From positions 1 through 64,000 of the forward strand of contig NZ_WOTD01000007.1 of the NCBI RefSeq assembly GCF_011516885.1: a DNA stretch of 64,000 bases. The letters run 5' to 3'. A model generated the notes under the pieces. The model was not told where the DNA came from, ran no database searches, and was given only the letters and a program-made list of their open reading frames with translations. The stretch is from Acetobacter lambici (GTDB lineage: Bacteria > Pseudomonadota > Alphaproteobacteria > Acetobacterales > Acetobacteraceae). The translations under genes and the position numbers were made by a program. This document shows, one piece after another, positions 27,025 through 36,437 of this stretch. How positions within the stretch are numbered: the stretch's first letter is position 1; the number at the start of each line of letters is the position of its first letter.

Positions 27025-27801
27025 TTGAGACTTCCTGCCTTTACAAGACGTGGCGTGTGGTTTGCGAGTCTGGCGCTATGTGCTGTAGCCGTGGGTGTGC
27101 TGGCGGGTCTGCCGGTTGTGGCCCATGCCCAGTCCATTGCCCTTGACCTTGGCAAAGGGGGCGACCCGGGGACCACCAGCCGCATTATCCAGCTGACCGC
27201 TCTGCTGACCGTGCTGTCCCTCGCACCCAGTCTGCTGGTTATGGTCACGGCTTTTACCCGGATTATTGTTGTGCTTTCTCTCCTGCGCGGGGCCATTGGC
27301 TCGCAGGGGACGCCGCCAAACATGGTGCTGATCGGGCTTGCCCTGTTCCTGACCTTTTTTGTCATGCAGCCAACCTTCCAGCAGTCGTGGGATCAGGGAA
27401 TTGCCCCCATGATGGATGGTCAGGTGGAGGAAATGGAGGGGCTCAAGGCCGCGGCGGAGCCATTTCGCACATTCATGCTCAAACATGTGCGTTCGGCCGA
27501 TCTGGCCACGTTTGAGCGTCTGGCCAATGTAACCCCCGCCGCTACCCCGGCGGATACGCCGTGGCGGGTGCTCATGCCCGCTTTTATGGTGGGGGAACTC
27601 AGCCGTGGGTTCGAGATGGGGTTCCTGCTTTACCTGCCGTTTCTGGTCATCGACATTGTCACCTCCAGCGTGTTGATGAGCCTTGGGATGATGATGTTGC
27701 CACCGGCGACCATTTCCTTGCCGTTCAAGCTCATTTTCTTTGTGCTGGTCGATGGTTGGCAGATGGTGGCGGGGGGGCTTGTCCGCAGTTTTGGCGGCTG
27801 A
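27025..27801 (+). CDS. fliP: Flagellar export gate protein FliP
   Basis: At 258 aa, FliP has a cleavable N-terminal signal sequence (to about VVAHA, residue 36) and the family motifs LAPSLLVMVTAFTRIIVVLSLLR and PAFMVGELSRGFEMGFLLYLPFLVIDIVTSSVLMSLGMMMLPP. It forms the core of the export channel with FliQ and FliR, both absent here. TTG start. The stop lies in a 13-bp tandem duplication. Confidence 0.97.
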   Translation: MRLPAFTRRGVWFASLALCAVAVGVLAGLPVVAHAQSIALDLGKGGDPGTTSRIIQLTALLTVLSLAPSLLVMVTAFTRIIVVLSLLRGAIGSQGTPPNMVLIGLALFLTFFVMQPTFQQSWDQGIAPMMDGQVEEMEGLKAAAEPFRTFMLKHVRSADLATFERLANVTPAATPADTPWRVLMPAFMVGELSRGFEMGFLLYLPFLVIDIVTSSVLMSLGMMMLPPATISLPFKLIFFVLVDGWQMVAGGLVRSFGG

Positions 27802-27818
27802 GCGTGGCGGCTGAGCGT
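27793..27818 (+). repeat. 13-bp tandem duplication over the fliP stop codon
   Basis: The unit GGCGGCTGAGCGT occurs twice in a row (27793-27805 and 27806-27818). The fliP stop TGA lies in the first copy; the second is untranslated. It looks like a simple slippage product. Confidence 0.9.
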
Positions 27819-28420
27819 GGGGGCTGCGCACAGGGTTGCCTGCGCGCCACGGTGCTCTGGCGGTGCTGCGGGGGAAGGTATTTGTCATGCCTTTGTCATC
27901 AAGTATGGTGGAGTCTGCCCGTGTTTATTACCCGATAATAATAAATAGTCGCATGTAGAGCGTTTGAGCCTTGTATATTGCAAGGTTTTTAGAAACCGCC
28001 GTGCGGTTACAGGCTTGCTCATCGCCACGAAAAAGCTATCATTTCCCGCAGGGCAGCCATCAATTCCACTTGGCATGAAAACCATGTGAGGTGGTGTTGG
28101 TTGCTACAGTATTGTTTTGTCAGTATTTTATCTATCGGGAGAGCAAAGCGGATTGTCTTTGGATCATACGATCTTCTGTAAAGACATCTAGTCACGAACG
28201 CGGTATGAAGGCGCTTGCTTGTCTGGTCCCTGTGTCTGGATGAGAACAGATTATCTGCTTTTTATCTCAAGGGGCGTCGCCTGGCGTTTCCTGGTTTTTG
28301 TGAATGTGCAAGGGGGGCCATTAAGGCCACGACTGGCTGGTGTTTTTTCCCGATCAAGGGAGGAACTGCCAGTAGTTGCCACGCAAGGTACCCCGACAAT
28401 ATGAAGGAAGTTGCACTGAT
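27802..28420. other. Long AT-rich intergenic region between fliP and the first receptor gene
   Basis: About 620 bp with no gene I can support. It contains a terminator-like hairpin CCTTG/CAAGG plus T5 (27969-27990), an adjacent perfect hairpin AACCGC-CGT-GCGGTT (27994-28008), and AT-rich sequence that probably carries the chemotaxis operon promoter. Several short frames here lack ribosome-binding sites and neighbour-like codon use. Confidence 0.6.
27969..27990 (+). terminator. Terminator-like hairpin after the fliF-fliP operon
   Basis: CCTTG (27969-27973) pairs with CAAGG (27981-27985), followed by five T. The stem is short (5 bp) and lies 168 bp after fliP. Confidence 0.45.
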
Positions 28421-29959
28421 ATGCTGCAATGGCTGAACAAGGACGCTCCGTTCCGCGATAAGATCCGGGTTGTGATGCTGTGTCTGGAAGCATATTTCAT
28501 GTTCCAGATTATTGTGGAGACGGTTGGCTTTTTCTGGCACGCGCCAGTCCATTACACGTATATCATCAACATGGCGGCCCTTGTTTTCGGGCAGCTTGTT
28601 GTCCTTCAGATATGGAGATGGTTCACAACCCTGATTACCGAACCGGTTGAAAAGCTGGTCACGATGGGTGAAGAACTGGGTGACGGCGTTACCCATAACA
28701 ACGTTCCCTTCCTCAAAAACAAAGATTGTGTTGGCCGCCTTGCCCGGATTATGGCGCGGTTCTCCCGTATGGTGGACGAGCAGGCGACGGCCCGCCAGCG
28801 GCAGGAAAAAATGGCGTCCGATATTCAGGATGCACTCGAAGGCAGCCAGGACCGGGACAAGCACACCCATCTGGTGATCGAACGTCTGGGTCAGGCTCTG
28901 GCCGACATGGCGCAAGGTGACCTGCGTGCCCGCATTGAAGACCCGATTTTTGATGGCGAGTTCGCCCCCCTGCGTGATGCGTTCAACCATTCCGCATCCC
29001 GCCTGAATGAAGCGCTGAGTGCGGTTGCCTCCAACTCGGACCTGATCTCCACTGGTGCCGCCGAAATTTCCACCGCATCGGACGATCTGGCCAAGCGGAC
29101 GGAAAAGCAGGCCGCCAACCTTGGGCAGGCCGCCTCCTCCGTGCGGACCATTACCGAAGGTGTGCAGAGCAACGCCAAAGCCTGTGCCGACGCCAATGCC
29201 GAAAGCCAGCAGGCGCTGGAAAAGGTCAAGGCGGCAACCACCGTCATGACCGAAACCACCAAGGCCATGGACGGGATCAAAAGCTCCTCCGATGCGATTG
29301 GTGAGATTATTTCGGTCATTGATGGCATTGCCTTCCAGACCAACGTGCTGGCCCTGAACGCAGGGGTGGAAGCCGCCCGTGCGGGTGAGGCCGGGCGTGG
29401 GTTTGCCGTGGTTGCGCAGGAAGTCCGCTCGCTTGCCGAGCAGTCCGCCACGTCGGCCAGCGAGATCAAACGCCTGATTTCCGTTGCGGCTGAACAGGTG
29501 ACCAAAGGTGTGGATCTGGTGCAGCAGACCGGCCGTTACCTGAACGACTTTGCAGGCAGCACCCAGAATATTGCGACCCGTGTGGAAGAAATTTCCTCCT
29601 CCACACAGGATCAGGCCCAGCGCCTGTCCGAAGTGACCGCCTCCATTGGTGGTATGGATCAGGTTACGCAGCAGAATGCGGCCATGGTGGAAGAAACCAC
29701 AGCCGCCAGCCATAATCTGACAGCCGAAACCCGGACACTGGCGGCAACTCTGAGCCGCTTTAAAATGGATGCGTCGGGTGCGCGCGCAGGCCGTGCCGCC
29801 CGTCCCGCACTGGCAGCGCCCCGTCCTTCGGCCCCCCGGCCCAAGCCGTCCAGCCCGGCCCGTGTGGCGGCCCCCGCACCACAGCAGGCTCCGGCCCCGG
29901 CAACGCCTGCGCTGTCCATGCCCACCACATCTTCCGATGCGGGTTGGGAAGAGTTTTAA
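28421..29959 (+). CDS. Methyl-accepting chemotaxis protein with no periplasmic domain and a C-terminal WxxF tether
   Basis: From ATG 28421 (GAAGGAAG upstream) the receptor has 512 residues. Two membrane helices (about 17-38 and 47-68) enclose only about 8 periplasmic residues, followed by a HAMP-like segment, a coiled-coil bundle and the invariant signalling tip ([40 protein letters not shown]). A Pro/Ala-rich linker leads to the final residues GWEEF, matching the xWxxF pentapeptide that docks CheR/CheB. With almost no exposed domain it more likely senses a cytoplasmic or membrane-related cue. It is the first gene of the chemotaxis operon, the place taken by icpA in S. meliloti. Confidence 0.93.
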   Translation: MLQWLNKDAPFRDKIRVVMLCLEAYFMFQIIVETVGFFWHAPVHYTYIINMAALVFGQLVVLQIWRWFTTLITEPVEKLVTMGEELGDGVTHNNVPFLKNKDCVGRLARIMARFSRMVDEQATARQRQEKMASDIQDALEGSQDRDKHTHLVIERLGQALADMAQGDLRARIEDPIFDGEFAPLRDAFNHSASRLNEALSAVASNSDLISTGAAEISTASDDLAKRTEKQAANLGQAASSVRTITEGVQSNAKACADANAESQQALEKVKAATTVMTETTKAMDGIKSSSDAIGEIISVIDGIAFQTNVLALNAGVEAARAGEAGRGFAVVAQEVRSLAEQSATSASEIKRLISVAAEQVTKGVDLVQQTGRYLNDFAGSTQNIATRVEEISSSTQDQAQRLSEVTASIGGMDQVTQQNAAMVEETTAASHNLTAETRTLAATLSRFKMDASGARAGRAARPALAAPRPSAPRPKPSSPARVAAPAPQQAPAPATPALSMPTTSSDAGWEEF

Positions 29960-30027
29960 TGGCCATTATTCCAGCATGTCAGGGGTCGGTCGGCCCCTGT
30001 CTGTGCGGCTGACAAGGGAGCGGACCG

Positions 30028-30294
30028 TTGGCTAGTGTGACCTTACCTGAACGTCTGGACACCTCTGCGGCGTTTGCCCTGAAGAGTGAGATCGAACAGG
30101 CTGTTAAAAGTGCTGGAGGGGAGCCGGTTGCTCTGGATGCCTCTGGCGTTACGTACCTTGGAGGTCTGTGCTTGCAGGTTCTCCTCGCCAGCAGATGCCC
30201 TCTTGTGGCGCCATCGGAGCCCGTTGTGGAGGCTTATGGCCTTTTTGGCGTAAGTGCGTGTCTGACCGAGCCGCTGGCGCCATTCAAGGAGTAA
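30028..30294 (+). CDS. cheS: STAS-domain chemotaxis protein CheS
   Basis: An 88-residue single STAS domain (PERLDTSAAFALKSEIEQAV...VALDASGVTYLGGLCLQVLLAS). The Ser/Thr region around LDASGVTYLGG is the anti-sigma-antagonist-like loop. Such a gene stands between the receptor and cheY1 in alphaproteobacterial che operons; in S. meliloti the corresponding CheS binds CheA and speeds CheY1-P turnover. It starts at TTG 30028 and its stop overlaps the cheY1 ATG (TAATG), so the two are coupled. The symbol rests on domain plus synteny. Confidence 0.75.
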   Translation: MASVTLPERLDTSAAFALKSEIEQAVKSAGGEPVALDASGVTYLGGLCLQVLLASRCPLVAPSEPVVEAYGLFGVSACLTEPLAPFKE

Positions 30295-30686
30295 TGAAGA
30301 ATATGGTGGAAAAAGTGGGCATTCGTGTCCTGACGGTTGATGACTCGCGCACCATGCAGGGTATGCTACGCAAGGCTCTGGAAGGGGCCGGGTACGATGT
30401 TATTCAGGGTGGGGATGGCGTTGAGGGGCTGGAAGTCCTTAAGGCTGCTGATCCTACCCCCAATGCGATTATTACAGACATCAACATGCCGCGCATGGAT
30501 GGCTTTGAGTTTATCGAGGCAGTCCGGGCGCTGGAGCAGTACAAACATCTGCCAATGATCGTTCTGACAACGGAAAGCGATCCCGAGAAAAAGGCCCGTG
30601 CCCGTGCGGCGGGCGCTACGGGGTGGATTGTCAAACCGTTCAGCACAGACAGCCTCGTGGCGGCTATCCGCCGGGTGACCGCCTGA
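30294..30686 (+). CDS. cheY1: Chemotaxis response regulator CheY1
   Basis: A 130-residue single receiver domain. The acidic pair is D16/D17, the phosphoacceptor D62 (ITDINMPRMDG), the switch Thr near 92 (VLTTES) and the conserved Lys114 (VKPF). All key residues are present. It is coupled to cheS upstream and lies 15 bp before cheA. By analogy with S. meliloti CheY1 it may act as a phosphate sink or modulator while CheY2 binds the motor; this division is inferred from gene order. Confidence 0.93.
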   Translation: MKNMVEKVGIRVLTVDDSRTMQGMLRKALEGAGYDVIQGGDGVEGLEVLKAADPTPNAIITDINMPRMDGFEFIEAVRALEQYKHLPMIVLTTESDPEKKARARAAGATGWIVKPFSTDSLVAAIRRVTA

Positions 30687-30701
30687 AGGAGAGAGACCAG
30701 A

Positions 30702-32984
30702 ATGAGTGGTGACATGGACGATATCCTTCTGGTTTTTTTCCAGGAGTGTGAAGAGCAGCTTCAGGAACTGGAGCGTGGGCTGTCCGCCCTTTCGGATGGT
30801 GAATCCGGGAAGGAGACAATCAACGCCGTTTTTCGTGCCGTGCATTCGGTCAAGGGTGGGGCCGCATCGTTCGGTCTGGAAAACCTTGTCCGCTTCGCGC
30901 ATGTGTTCGAAAGTTCCCTCGATGGCCTGCGCTCCGGTCGTGTTGCCCCAACGCCTGAGATCGTCAAAACCTTTCTCAAGGCCATGGACGTTCTGAGCGA
31001 TCTGGTTGCCGAAGCACAGGGCGAGGCCACGGTTGATCCGGGCCGGATTGAGGAAAGCCGGGTTGAGCTACAGGCCATTATAGGCGAAGGCACTGGCGGT
31101 GCCCAAAAGCAGGATGACACGGTCCTTGCCGACTTTACGCCCGTGCCGGTCGATTTTGAGCCAGTCATGGCTGATTTTGACTTTGGCGATTTTGGCTTTG
31201 AAGAAGAAACACCCGCCCCTGAATCGGCATCTCTTGTCGTAACGTTTACCCCCCACACGGCCATGTATGGCCGGGGGGATGATGCGCGTAACCTGCTGAT
31301 CGGTCTGGCCGATGTGGCGGTTGCCCACGGTGGCACCAGCACAGTTACGTGCGAGACGGCTGCCCTGCCCGCACTGGGCAGCATGGAAACCGAAAAATCC
31401 TACCTGTCGTGGCGTGTGCTCCTGCCTGCCGCTGTACCGGAGGAGAGCGTACACACGGTTTTCGACTGGGTGAGCGATGTGTGTGACGTCAATGTCACGC
31501 GCGATGGCGGGTCTGGCCCAAGTGGTGGGGAGAGCGTGCCTGAGGTGGCAGCAGCCCCGGCAGCCCCGGAGCAGCCTGCGCCTGTAGCACCACCCGTTGC
31601 GGCCCCGGCTCCGGCCCCGGTTGCTGCCAGCCCGGCCCCACAGGCCCCCGCAGCCCCCGCAACCATTGCAGAAAAAATTATGGCGGAACTGCCGCCAACC
31701 CCCTCACCAGCAGCCACAGCCCCGATTGCTGCGGGTAATACCGCCACAACGCGCCGCCCGGTAGAACAGGCGACCATCCGCGTGGACCTGCACCGCGTGG
31801 ACGACCTGATGGACCTTGTGGGCGAATTGGTTATTGCACAGGCAGCCCTTGAATCCATTGACCAGCGTGAAGATGGCGGCCAGCAGGAAATGATCAAGCG
31901 CATTGCCAGCATGAAAACCTTAACGCGAGACATTCAGGACGCGGTTATGGCCGTGCGTGCCCAGCCTGTACGCAGCGTGTTCCAGCGCATGCAGCGCGTT
32001 GTGCGCGAGGCCTGCTCCATGACCAGCAAGGACGTGGTGCTGACACTGGAGGGCGAGGACACGGAAGTGGACCGCACACTGGTGGAAAAACTCTCCGACC
32101 CGCTGACCCACATGCTGCGCAATGCGGTTGACCACGGCATTGAAAGTGCAGAGGACCGGATTGCTGCGGGCAAGTCCCCCACAGGGCAGATTCTGCTTTC
32201 TGCCGGGCATCGGTCTGGCCGTATCCTGATTACCATCAAGGACGATGGGGGCGGGATCAACCACGAGCGCGTGCTGGCCATTGCCATCAAGCGCGGCATT
32301 GTCGCCCCCGATGCGGTGCTGACGGATGATGAGATCAATAACCTTATCTTCGCGCCGGGCTTTTCCACAGCAACGACCGTCTCCGACCTGTCTGGCCGTG
32401 GGGTGGGGATGGATGTGGTCAAGCAGGCCATTCTGGGCCTTGGCGGGCGCGTGACCATCAGCAGTGTACAGGGGGAGGGTACGACCTTCTGCCTGAGCCT
32501 GCCGCTAACACTGGCCGTGCTGGATGGAATGCTGATTGTGGCCGCCGGGTCCACAATGGTTGTGCCTGTCTCCTCCGTGGTGGAAACCATGATGGTCAAC
32601 CACAAGGATATTTACATGCTGCCCGATGGCGCCAATGTGGTGTCCATCCGTGGGGTCTGTATGCCGCTTATTCCCCTTGCGTCCGAACTGGGGCTGGGGG
32701 GCTACGGCACATCGCGTGGCCTGTCCGAGGATGACGTGATTCTGGTGGTGGAAAACGAGTCCGGAGCACGGGCGGCACTGATTGTGGAGGATATCCGCGA
32801 TCAGGCGCAGGTGGTGATCAAAAGCATTGAAAAGAATTATCGCCAGATGCCCGGTGTATCTGCCGCGACCATTCTGGGGGATGGCAGCGTGTCCCTTATT
32901 CTGGATGTGCCCGCACTGGTTGCCAATGCCCTTGGCCGGATAGACACAAGGCCCTCGGCTGTTCGCACAGGGATTGCGGCCTAA
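30702..32984 (+). CDS. cheA: Chemotaxis histidine kinase CheA
   Basis: A full-length 760-residue CheA. The HPt domain has His48 in AVHSVKGGAASFG; an acidic linker and a P2-like domain (about 180-260) follow, then a Pro/Ala-rich linker (about 285-345), dimerisation helices (HRVDDLMDLVGELVIAQAAL), the ATPase domain with N box HMLRNAVDHGIE, G1 DDGGGI and G2 GRGVGMDVV, and a C-terminal CheW-like domain. It receives receptor signals through CheW and phosphorylates the CheY proteins and CheB. AAGGAGAGA precedes the ATG. Confidence 0.97.
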   Translation: MSGDMDDILLVFFQECEEQLQELERGLSALSDGESGKETINAVFRAVHSVKGGAASFGLENLVRFAHVFESSLDGLRSGRVAPTPEIVKTFLKAMDVLSDLVAEAQGEATVDPGRIEESRVELQAIIGEGTGGAQKQDDTVLADFTPVPVDFEPVMADFDFGDFGFEEETPAPESASLVVTFTPHTAMYGRGDDARNLLIGLADVAVAHGGTSTVTCETAALPALGSMETEKSYLSWRVLLPAAVPEESVHTVFDWVSDVCDVNVTRDGGSGPSGGESVPEVAAAPAAPEQPAPVAPPVAAPAPAPVAASPAPQAPAAPATIAEKIMAELPPTPSPAATAPIAAGNTATTRRPVEQATIRVDLHRVDDLMDLVGELVIAQAALESIDQREDGGQQEMIKRIASMKTLTRDIQDAVMAVRAQPVRSVFQRMQRVVREACSMTSKDVVLTLEGEDTEVDRTLVEKLSDPLTHMLRNAVDHGIESAEDRIAAGKSPTGQILLSAGHRSGRILITIKDDGGGINHERVLAIAIKRGIVAPDAVLTDDEINNLIFAPGFSTATTVSDLSGRGVGMDVVKQAILGLGGRVTISSVQGEGTTFCLSLPLTLAVLDGMLIVAAGSTMVVPVSSVVETMMVNHKDIYMLPDGANVVSIRGVCMPLIPLASELGLGGYGTSRGLSEDDVILVVENESGARAALIVEDIRDQAQVVIKSIEKNYRQMPGVSAATILGDGSVSLILDVPALVANALGRIDTRPSAVRTGIAA

Positions 32985-33029
32985 TACCAGACCACATCAG
33001 ACGATCTGTATTTGAGTAGGAAAACGGAT

Positions 33030-33485
33030 ATGACGGACGAAGCCGGGGCCGACGCCAAGCTTGTAAAAATGATCGTGTTTGCAGTGGGTGATCAGGAATA
33101 TTGCATTCCCATTCTGAGCGTGCGCGAAATTCGTAGGTTTGAAAAAACTACGGCACTGCCTTTTGCGCCGCATTATGTGTGCGGTGCGATCAACCTACGT
33201 GGCATTATCCTGACCGTTATTGACCTTGCGGTGTACCTGAACGTGGAGCCACAGGCCGATAACCCGCGCCGGGTGGTGATTATTGTGGAATCGCGCAATG
33301 GTACGGTGTGTGGTCTGCTGGTGGACCGGGTGATTGACATGGCGAACGTAAACCTGTCCGACATTCAGGCCGTGGCGGAGGAAGATAGCAGCCTGAGCGG
33401 TCTGGTCATGATTGCAGACCGCATGATTGGCGTGCTCCGGCTGGAAGTGGTGGTCGGTCAGCTGGTAGGCGGGATGATCTCCTGA
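33030..33485 (+). CDS. cheW: Chemotaxis coupling protein CheW
   Basis: At 151 aa this is a single CheW domain (VKMIVFAVGDQEYCIPILSVREIRRF ... NLRGIILTVIDL ... GLLVDRVIDMANV). It links receptors to CheA. ATG 33030 is preferred because AGTAGG lies at proper distance; an in-frame TTG at 33012 would add six residues. Its TGA overlaps the cheR ATG. Confidence 0.95.
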   Translation: MTDEAGADAKLVKMIVFAVGDQEYCIPILSVREIRRFEKTTALPFAPHYVCGAINLRGIILTVIDLAVYLNVEPQADNPRRVVIIVESRNGTVCGLLVDRVIDMANVNLSDIQAVAEEDSSLSGLVMIADRMIGVLRLEVVVGQLVGGMIS

Positions 33486-34327
33486 TGGTCGACACGCGTT
33501 CCACTGTTGACCCGGAGTACACGGACGCTGACTTTCAGATGGTGCGGCGGATTGCCAAGCATGAAGCCGGTATTTTTATTCCTGATTCCAAAAGTACGCT
33601 TGTTTACTCCCGTGTGTCCCGCCGTGTGCGCGAAAGCGGGATGGACAGCTTTCAGGCGTATCTGGGCTTTGTGCAAAGCCCAGCCGGCCGGGCGGAAATG
33701 AACAAGCTTGTCTGTGCGTTGACCACCAACGTGACCAGCTTTTTTAGGGAACGGCCACATTTTGTGCATATGGAACAGAATGTGCTGCCCGGACTGGCCG
33801 CCAAGCTGCGCAGTGGTGGGCGGGGGCGCATGTGGTCCGCGGCCTGCTCCACCGGGCAGGAACCGTGGAGCATAGCCATGTCCATTATGTCCGCGTTCCC
33901 CGAAGCGGCATCGTACGACATGCGTATTCTGGCGACCGATATTAATTCCGAAGTTGTGGCTCAGGCCGCATCAGGCACATATGTCGAGAGCGAGACGGAC
34001 GGTATTTCCACCAAACAGAAAAGCCAGTTCATGCAGGCCGATGACCGGGGAAACCTGACCTTTGTCGGCAATATCCGCTCGCTTCCGGTGTTCAAGGTGC
34101 TCAACCTGAATGCCGACTGGCCAATGCGGGGGCAGTTTTCGGTTATTTTCTGCCGGAACGTCGTGATTTATTTTGATGAACCCACGCGGGAGCGCCTGTG
34201 GGGCCGTCTGGCCGACAAGCTGGAAAGCGGTGGGTTCCTGTATGTTGGTCATTCCGAAAAAGTAGCCAACCCCCGCCAATGCGGCCTGGAGCAGGTGGCT
34301 CCGACCATTTACCGGAAAGCGAGCTGA
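33485..34327 (+). CDS. cheR: Chemotaxis receptor methyltransferase CheR
   Basis: A 280-residue SAM-dependent methyltransferase: N-terminal helical domain (FQMVRRIAKHEAGIFI), NVTSFFRERPHF, a SAM-binding region WSAACSTGQEPWSIAMSI, LATDINSEVVAQA and FCRNVVIYFDEPTRE. It methylates receptor glutamates. The beta-subdomain that binds the xWxxF tether should lie around residues 190-240, in keeping with the two receptors that end in WxxF. Overlaps cheW by one base. Confidence 0.96.
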   Translation: MVDTRSTVDPEYTDADFQMVRRIAKHEAGIFIPDSKSTLVYSRVSRRVRESGMDSFQAYLGFVQSPAGRAEMNKLVCALTTNVTSFFRERPHFVHMEQNVLPGLAAKLRSGGRGRMWSAACSTGQEPWSIAMSIMSAFPEAASYDMRILATDINSEVVAQAASGTYVESETDGISTKQKSQFMQADDRGNLTFVGNIRSLPVFKVLNLNADWPMRGQFSVIFCRNVVIYFDEPTRERLWGRLADKLESGGFLYVGHSEKVANPRQCGLEQVAPTIYRKAS

Positions 34328-34330
34328 TTT

Positions 34331-35371
34331 ATGGCCCAGCCAGTAAAAGTTCTGATTGTTGATGATTCGCGTACGATCCGTGCCCTGATTAAACGCTCCT
34401 TTGCCCAGAACCCCGATATTGAAGTCTGTGGCGAGGCAGCCAATCCGCTCGAAGCCCGTGACCTGATTATCAAGGACCAGCCCGACGTCATTACCCTGGA
34501 CGTGGAAATGCCGGGCATGAACGGCTTGCAGTTTTTGGAAAAAATCATGCGGATGCGGCCCATCCCTGTTGTCATGGTGTCCAGCCTGACAGCCAAGGGA
34601 GCCGATACCGCCATTACCGCGCTCCAGATGGGGGCGTTTGACTGCTACCCCAAACACAATGTGGGTGCGGGGGAAGACGCGTTTGCGGGCCTTGGGCGGC
34701 TGGTTGTGCTGGCGGCGCGCTCGCAGCCTGTCTCACGCATTCAGCGCCGCACACCCACAGCACCGGTTGCCCGGACGCAGACAACATGGGGCAACTCGGT
34801 GGATCTGGTGGCCATTGGCTCGTCCACCGGTGGGGTGGAAGCGCTGGAGGAAGTGCTCTCCGGTTTTCCGCAAAAAAGCCCGCCGGTTGTTATTTGCCAG
34901 CATATGCCACCGCTATTTACGGCAAGCTTTGCGAATCGCCTTAACCAGTCCATGTCCGCTCTCTCCATTGCCGAAGCGCGCGACGGCGAAGTGCTGCAAC
35001 CCGGTATGGTCAGAATTGCACCGGGTGGAGACAGGCACCTTGTGATAGACAACAGCGGCGGCAAATACATGACGCGGCTGATAAGTGGCGCGCCAGTTAG
35101 CGGGCATTGCCCTTCTGTGGATGTGCTGTTCAAGTCTGTGGCCAAGCATGCGGGGCGCAATGCGCTGGGCATTATCCTGACCGGCATGGGCCGTGATGGG
35201 GCGGAAGGACTGCTGAGCATGCGGCAGGCCGGGGCCTTTACAATCGCGCAGGACAAAACGTCTTCAGTTGTTTATGGAATGCCACGGGTCGCGGCGGAAA
35301 TTGGTGCGGCCTGCCAGGTTGTTACGTTGCGCCAGATCAGCTCTGCGGCCATGGCCATCCATACGCGCTGA
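34331..35371 (+). CDS. cheB: Chemotaxis methylesterase/deamidase CheB
   Basis: A 346-residue two-domain protein. The receiver domain carries D11/D12 and phosphoacceptor D57 (ITLDVEMPGMNGL). A linker (about 125-150) leads to the esterase domain with the catalytic Ser in IGSSTGG, His in CQHMP and Asp in LTGMGRDG. It removes methyl groups from receptors when phosphorylated by CheA. Confidence 0.96.
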   Translation: MAQPVKVLIVDDSRTIRALIKRSFAQNPDIEVCGEAANPLEARDLIIKDQPDVITLDVEMPGMNGLQFLEKIMRMRPIPVVMVSSLTAKGADTAITALQMGAFDCYPKHNVGAGEDAFAGLGRLVVLAARSQPVSRIQRRTPTAPVARTQTTWGNSVDLVAIGSSTGGVEALEEVLSGFPQKSPPVVICQHMPPLFTASFANRLNQSMSALSIAEARDGEVLQPGMVRIAPGGDRHLVIDNSGGKYMTRLISGAPVSGHCPSVDVLFKSVAKHAGRNALGIILTGMGRDGAEGLLSMRQAGAFTIAQDKTSSVVYGMPRVAAEIGAACQVVTLRQISSAAMAIHTR

Positions 35372-35462
35372 CTGCAAAAAAAGGGCGGGTCTTAACCGCC
35401 TTGGATTATCGGACGCCGGTCTTTGATGGCTGGAATTGAGACTAGGAATAAGGGGGAGACAA

Positions 35463-35852
35463 ATGCCTGCCGCTTCACAAATCAAGGCCCTGATCGTTGA
35501 TGACCAGGCCTCTATCCGTCAGGTTCTGGCCAACAGCATGGCGGAAATCGGTTTTACCAACATTGCCCAGCGCAAGGATGGCAAGGAGGCTTTGGAATAT
35601 CTGGACCAGAACCCCACGCATCTGGTGATTTCCGATTTTAACATGCCGGTTATGGATGGTCTGGCCCTGTTGCGCGCGGTGCGTAGCAACCCCAAAATTC
35701 AGAAAGTGGCGTTTATTATCCTGACCGGCGAGGCCAGCAAGGATCTGGTGCAGGAAGCGGTCAAGGCTGGCGTTAATAACTTCCTTGCCAAACCTTACAC
35801 CGTAGCCAAGCTGCGTGAGGTTCTGGAAAAGGTGTTCGGACCCATAAAGTGA
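35463..35852 (+). CDS. cheY2: Chemotaxis response regulator CheY2
   Basis: A 129-residue receiver domain with D13/D14, phosphoacceptor D58 (ISDFNMPVMDG), Thr88 (ILTGEAS) and Lys110 (AKPY). ATG 35463 follows a GGGGGAG Shine-Dalgarno. The 91-bp gap after cheB holds a weak GGCGG/CCGCC hairpin (35384-35400) and might contain an internal promoter. By synteny with S. meliloti it should be the motor-binding regulator. Its TGA overlaps the cheD GTG. Confidence 0.94.
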   Translation: MPAASQIKALIVDDQASIRQVLANSMAEIGFTNIAQRKDGKEALEYLDQNPTHLVISDFNMPVMDGLALLRAVRSNPKIQKVAFIILTGEASKDLVQEAVKAGVNNFLAKPYTVAKLREVLEKVFGPIK

Positions 35853-36409
35853 ACGATCACCCTGCGGTCAAAACGGTTATTCAGGGGGAAGTGGCAATCT
35901 CTGGCGATTCGTCAGTAGTTTTTGCAACACTGCTTGGCTCCTGTGTTTCGGTCTGTATGTTTGACCCGCTTGCGCGTGTTGGTGGCATTAACCACTTTTT
36001 GCTGCCAGATGGGGGGGAGGGTCATTCCGGTACAGCCATGCGGTTTGGCGTTAACTCCATGGAAATGCTGGTCAATGGTCTGCTCAAGGCCGGGGGGCAG
36101 CGCAGCCGTCTGGCGTGCAAGGTATTTGGTGGTGCTGCCGTTGTGCCCAGTCTGGGCCGCATCGGGCAGGAAAATATTAAGTTTGTAACCCACTATCTGG
36201 TGGATGAAGGCATTCGTTGTGTATCCCAGAGTCTGGGCGGCACGTTGGCCCGGCGTATTCGGTTCTGGCCGACCACGGGCCGCGCGCAGCAGAATCTGGT
36301 GCAGGACGTGCAGGGTATTGGCAAGCAGGAAGTCGCCTACAGCCGGCGTGAGGCTGAAGCAGAGCGGAAATGGGCTAAGGAAGCCAGTTCCGAGGTCGAG
36401 CTGTTTTAA
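35849..36409 (+). CDS. cheD: Chemoreceptor glutamine deamidase CheD
   Basis: A 186-residue CheD. The catalytic Cys lies in LLGSCVSVCMFD and the His in GGINHFLLPD; the RFGVNSMEMLVNGLLKAGGQRSRLACKVFGGA region is also typical. It deamidates receptor glutamines and in some species works with CheC, absent here. It begins at GTG 35849, overlapping cheY2. The C-terminus ends EVELF, nearly the same as the end of the next gene product. Confidence 0.93.
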   Translation: MNDHPAVKTVIQGEVAISGDSSVVFATLLGSCVSVCMFDPLARVGGINHFLLPDGGEGHSGTAMRFGVNSMEMLVNGLLKAGGQRSRLACKVFGGAAVVPSLGRIGQENIKFVTHYLVDEGIRCVSQSLGGTLARRIRFWPTTGRAQQNLVQDVQGIGKQEVAYSRREAEAERKWAKEASSEVELF

Positions 36410-36437
36410 AAAAGCCGGGCCGGAGAGGATTAAAGAC

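Noticed and set aside
28215-28436. 73-residue frame upstream of the first receptor
   Set aside because: It overlaps the receptor start and its ribosome-binding region, has no supported start and no neighbour-like codon use.
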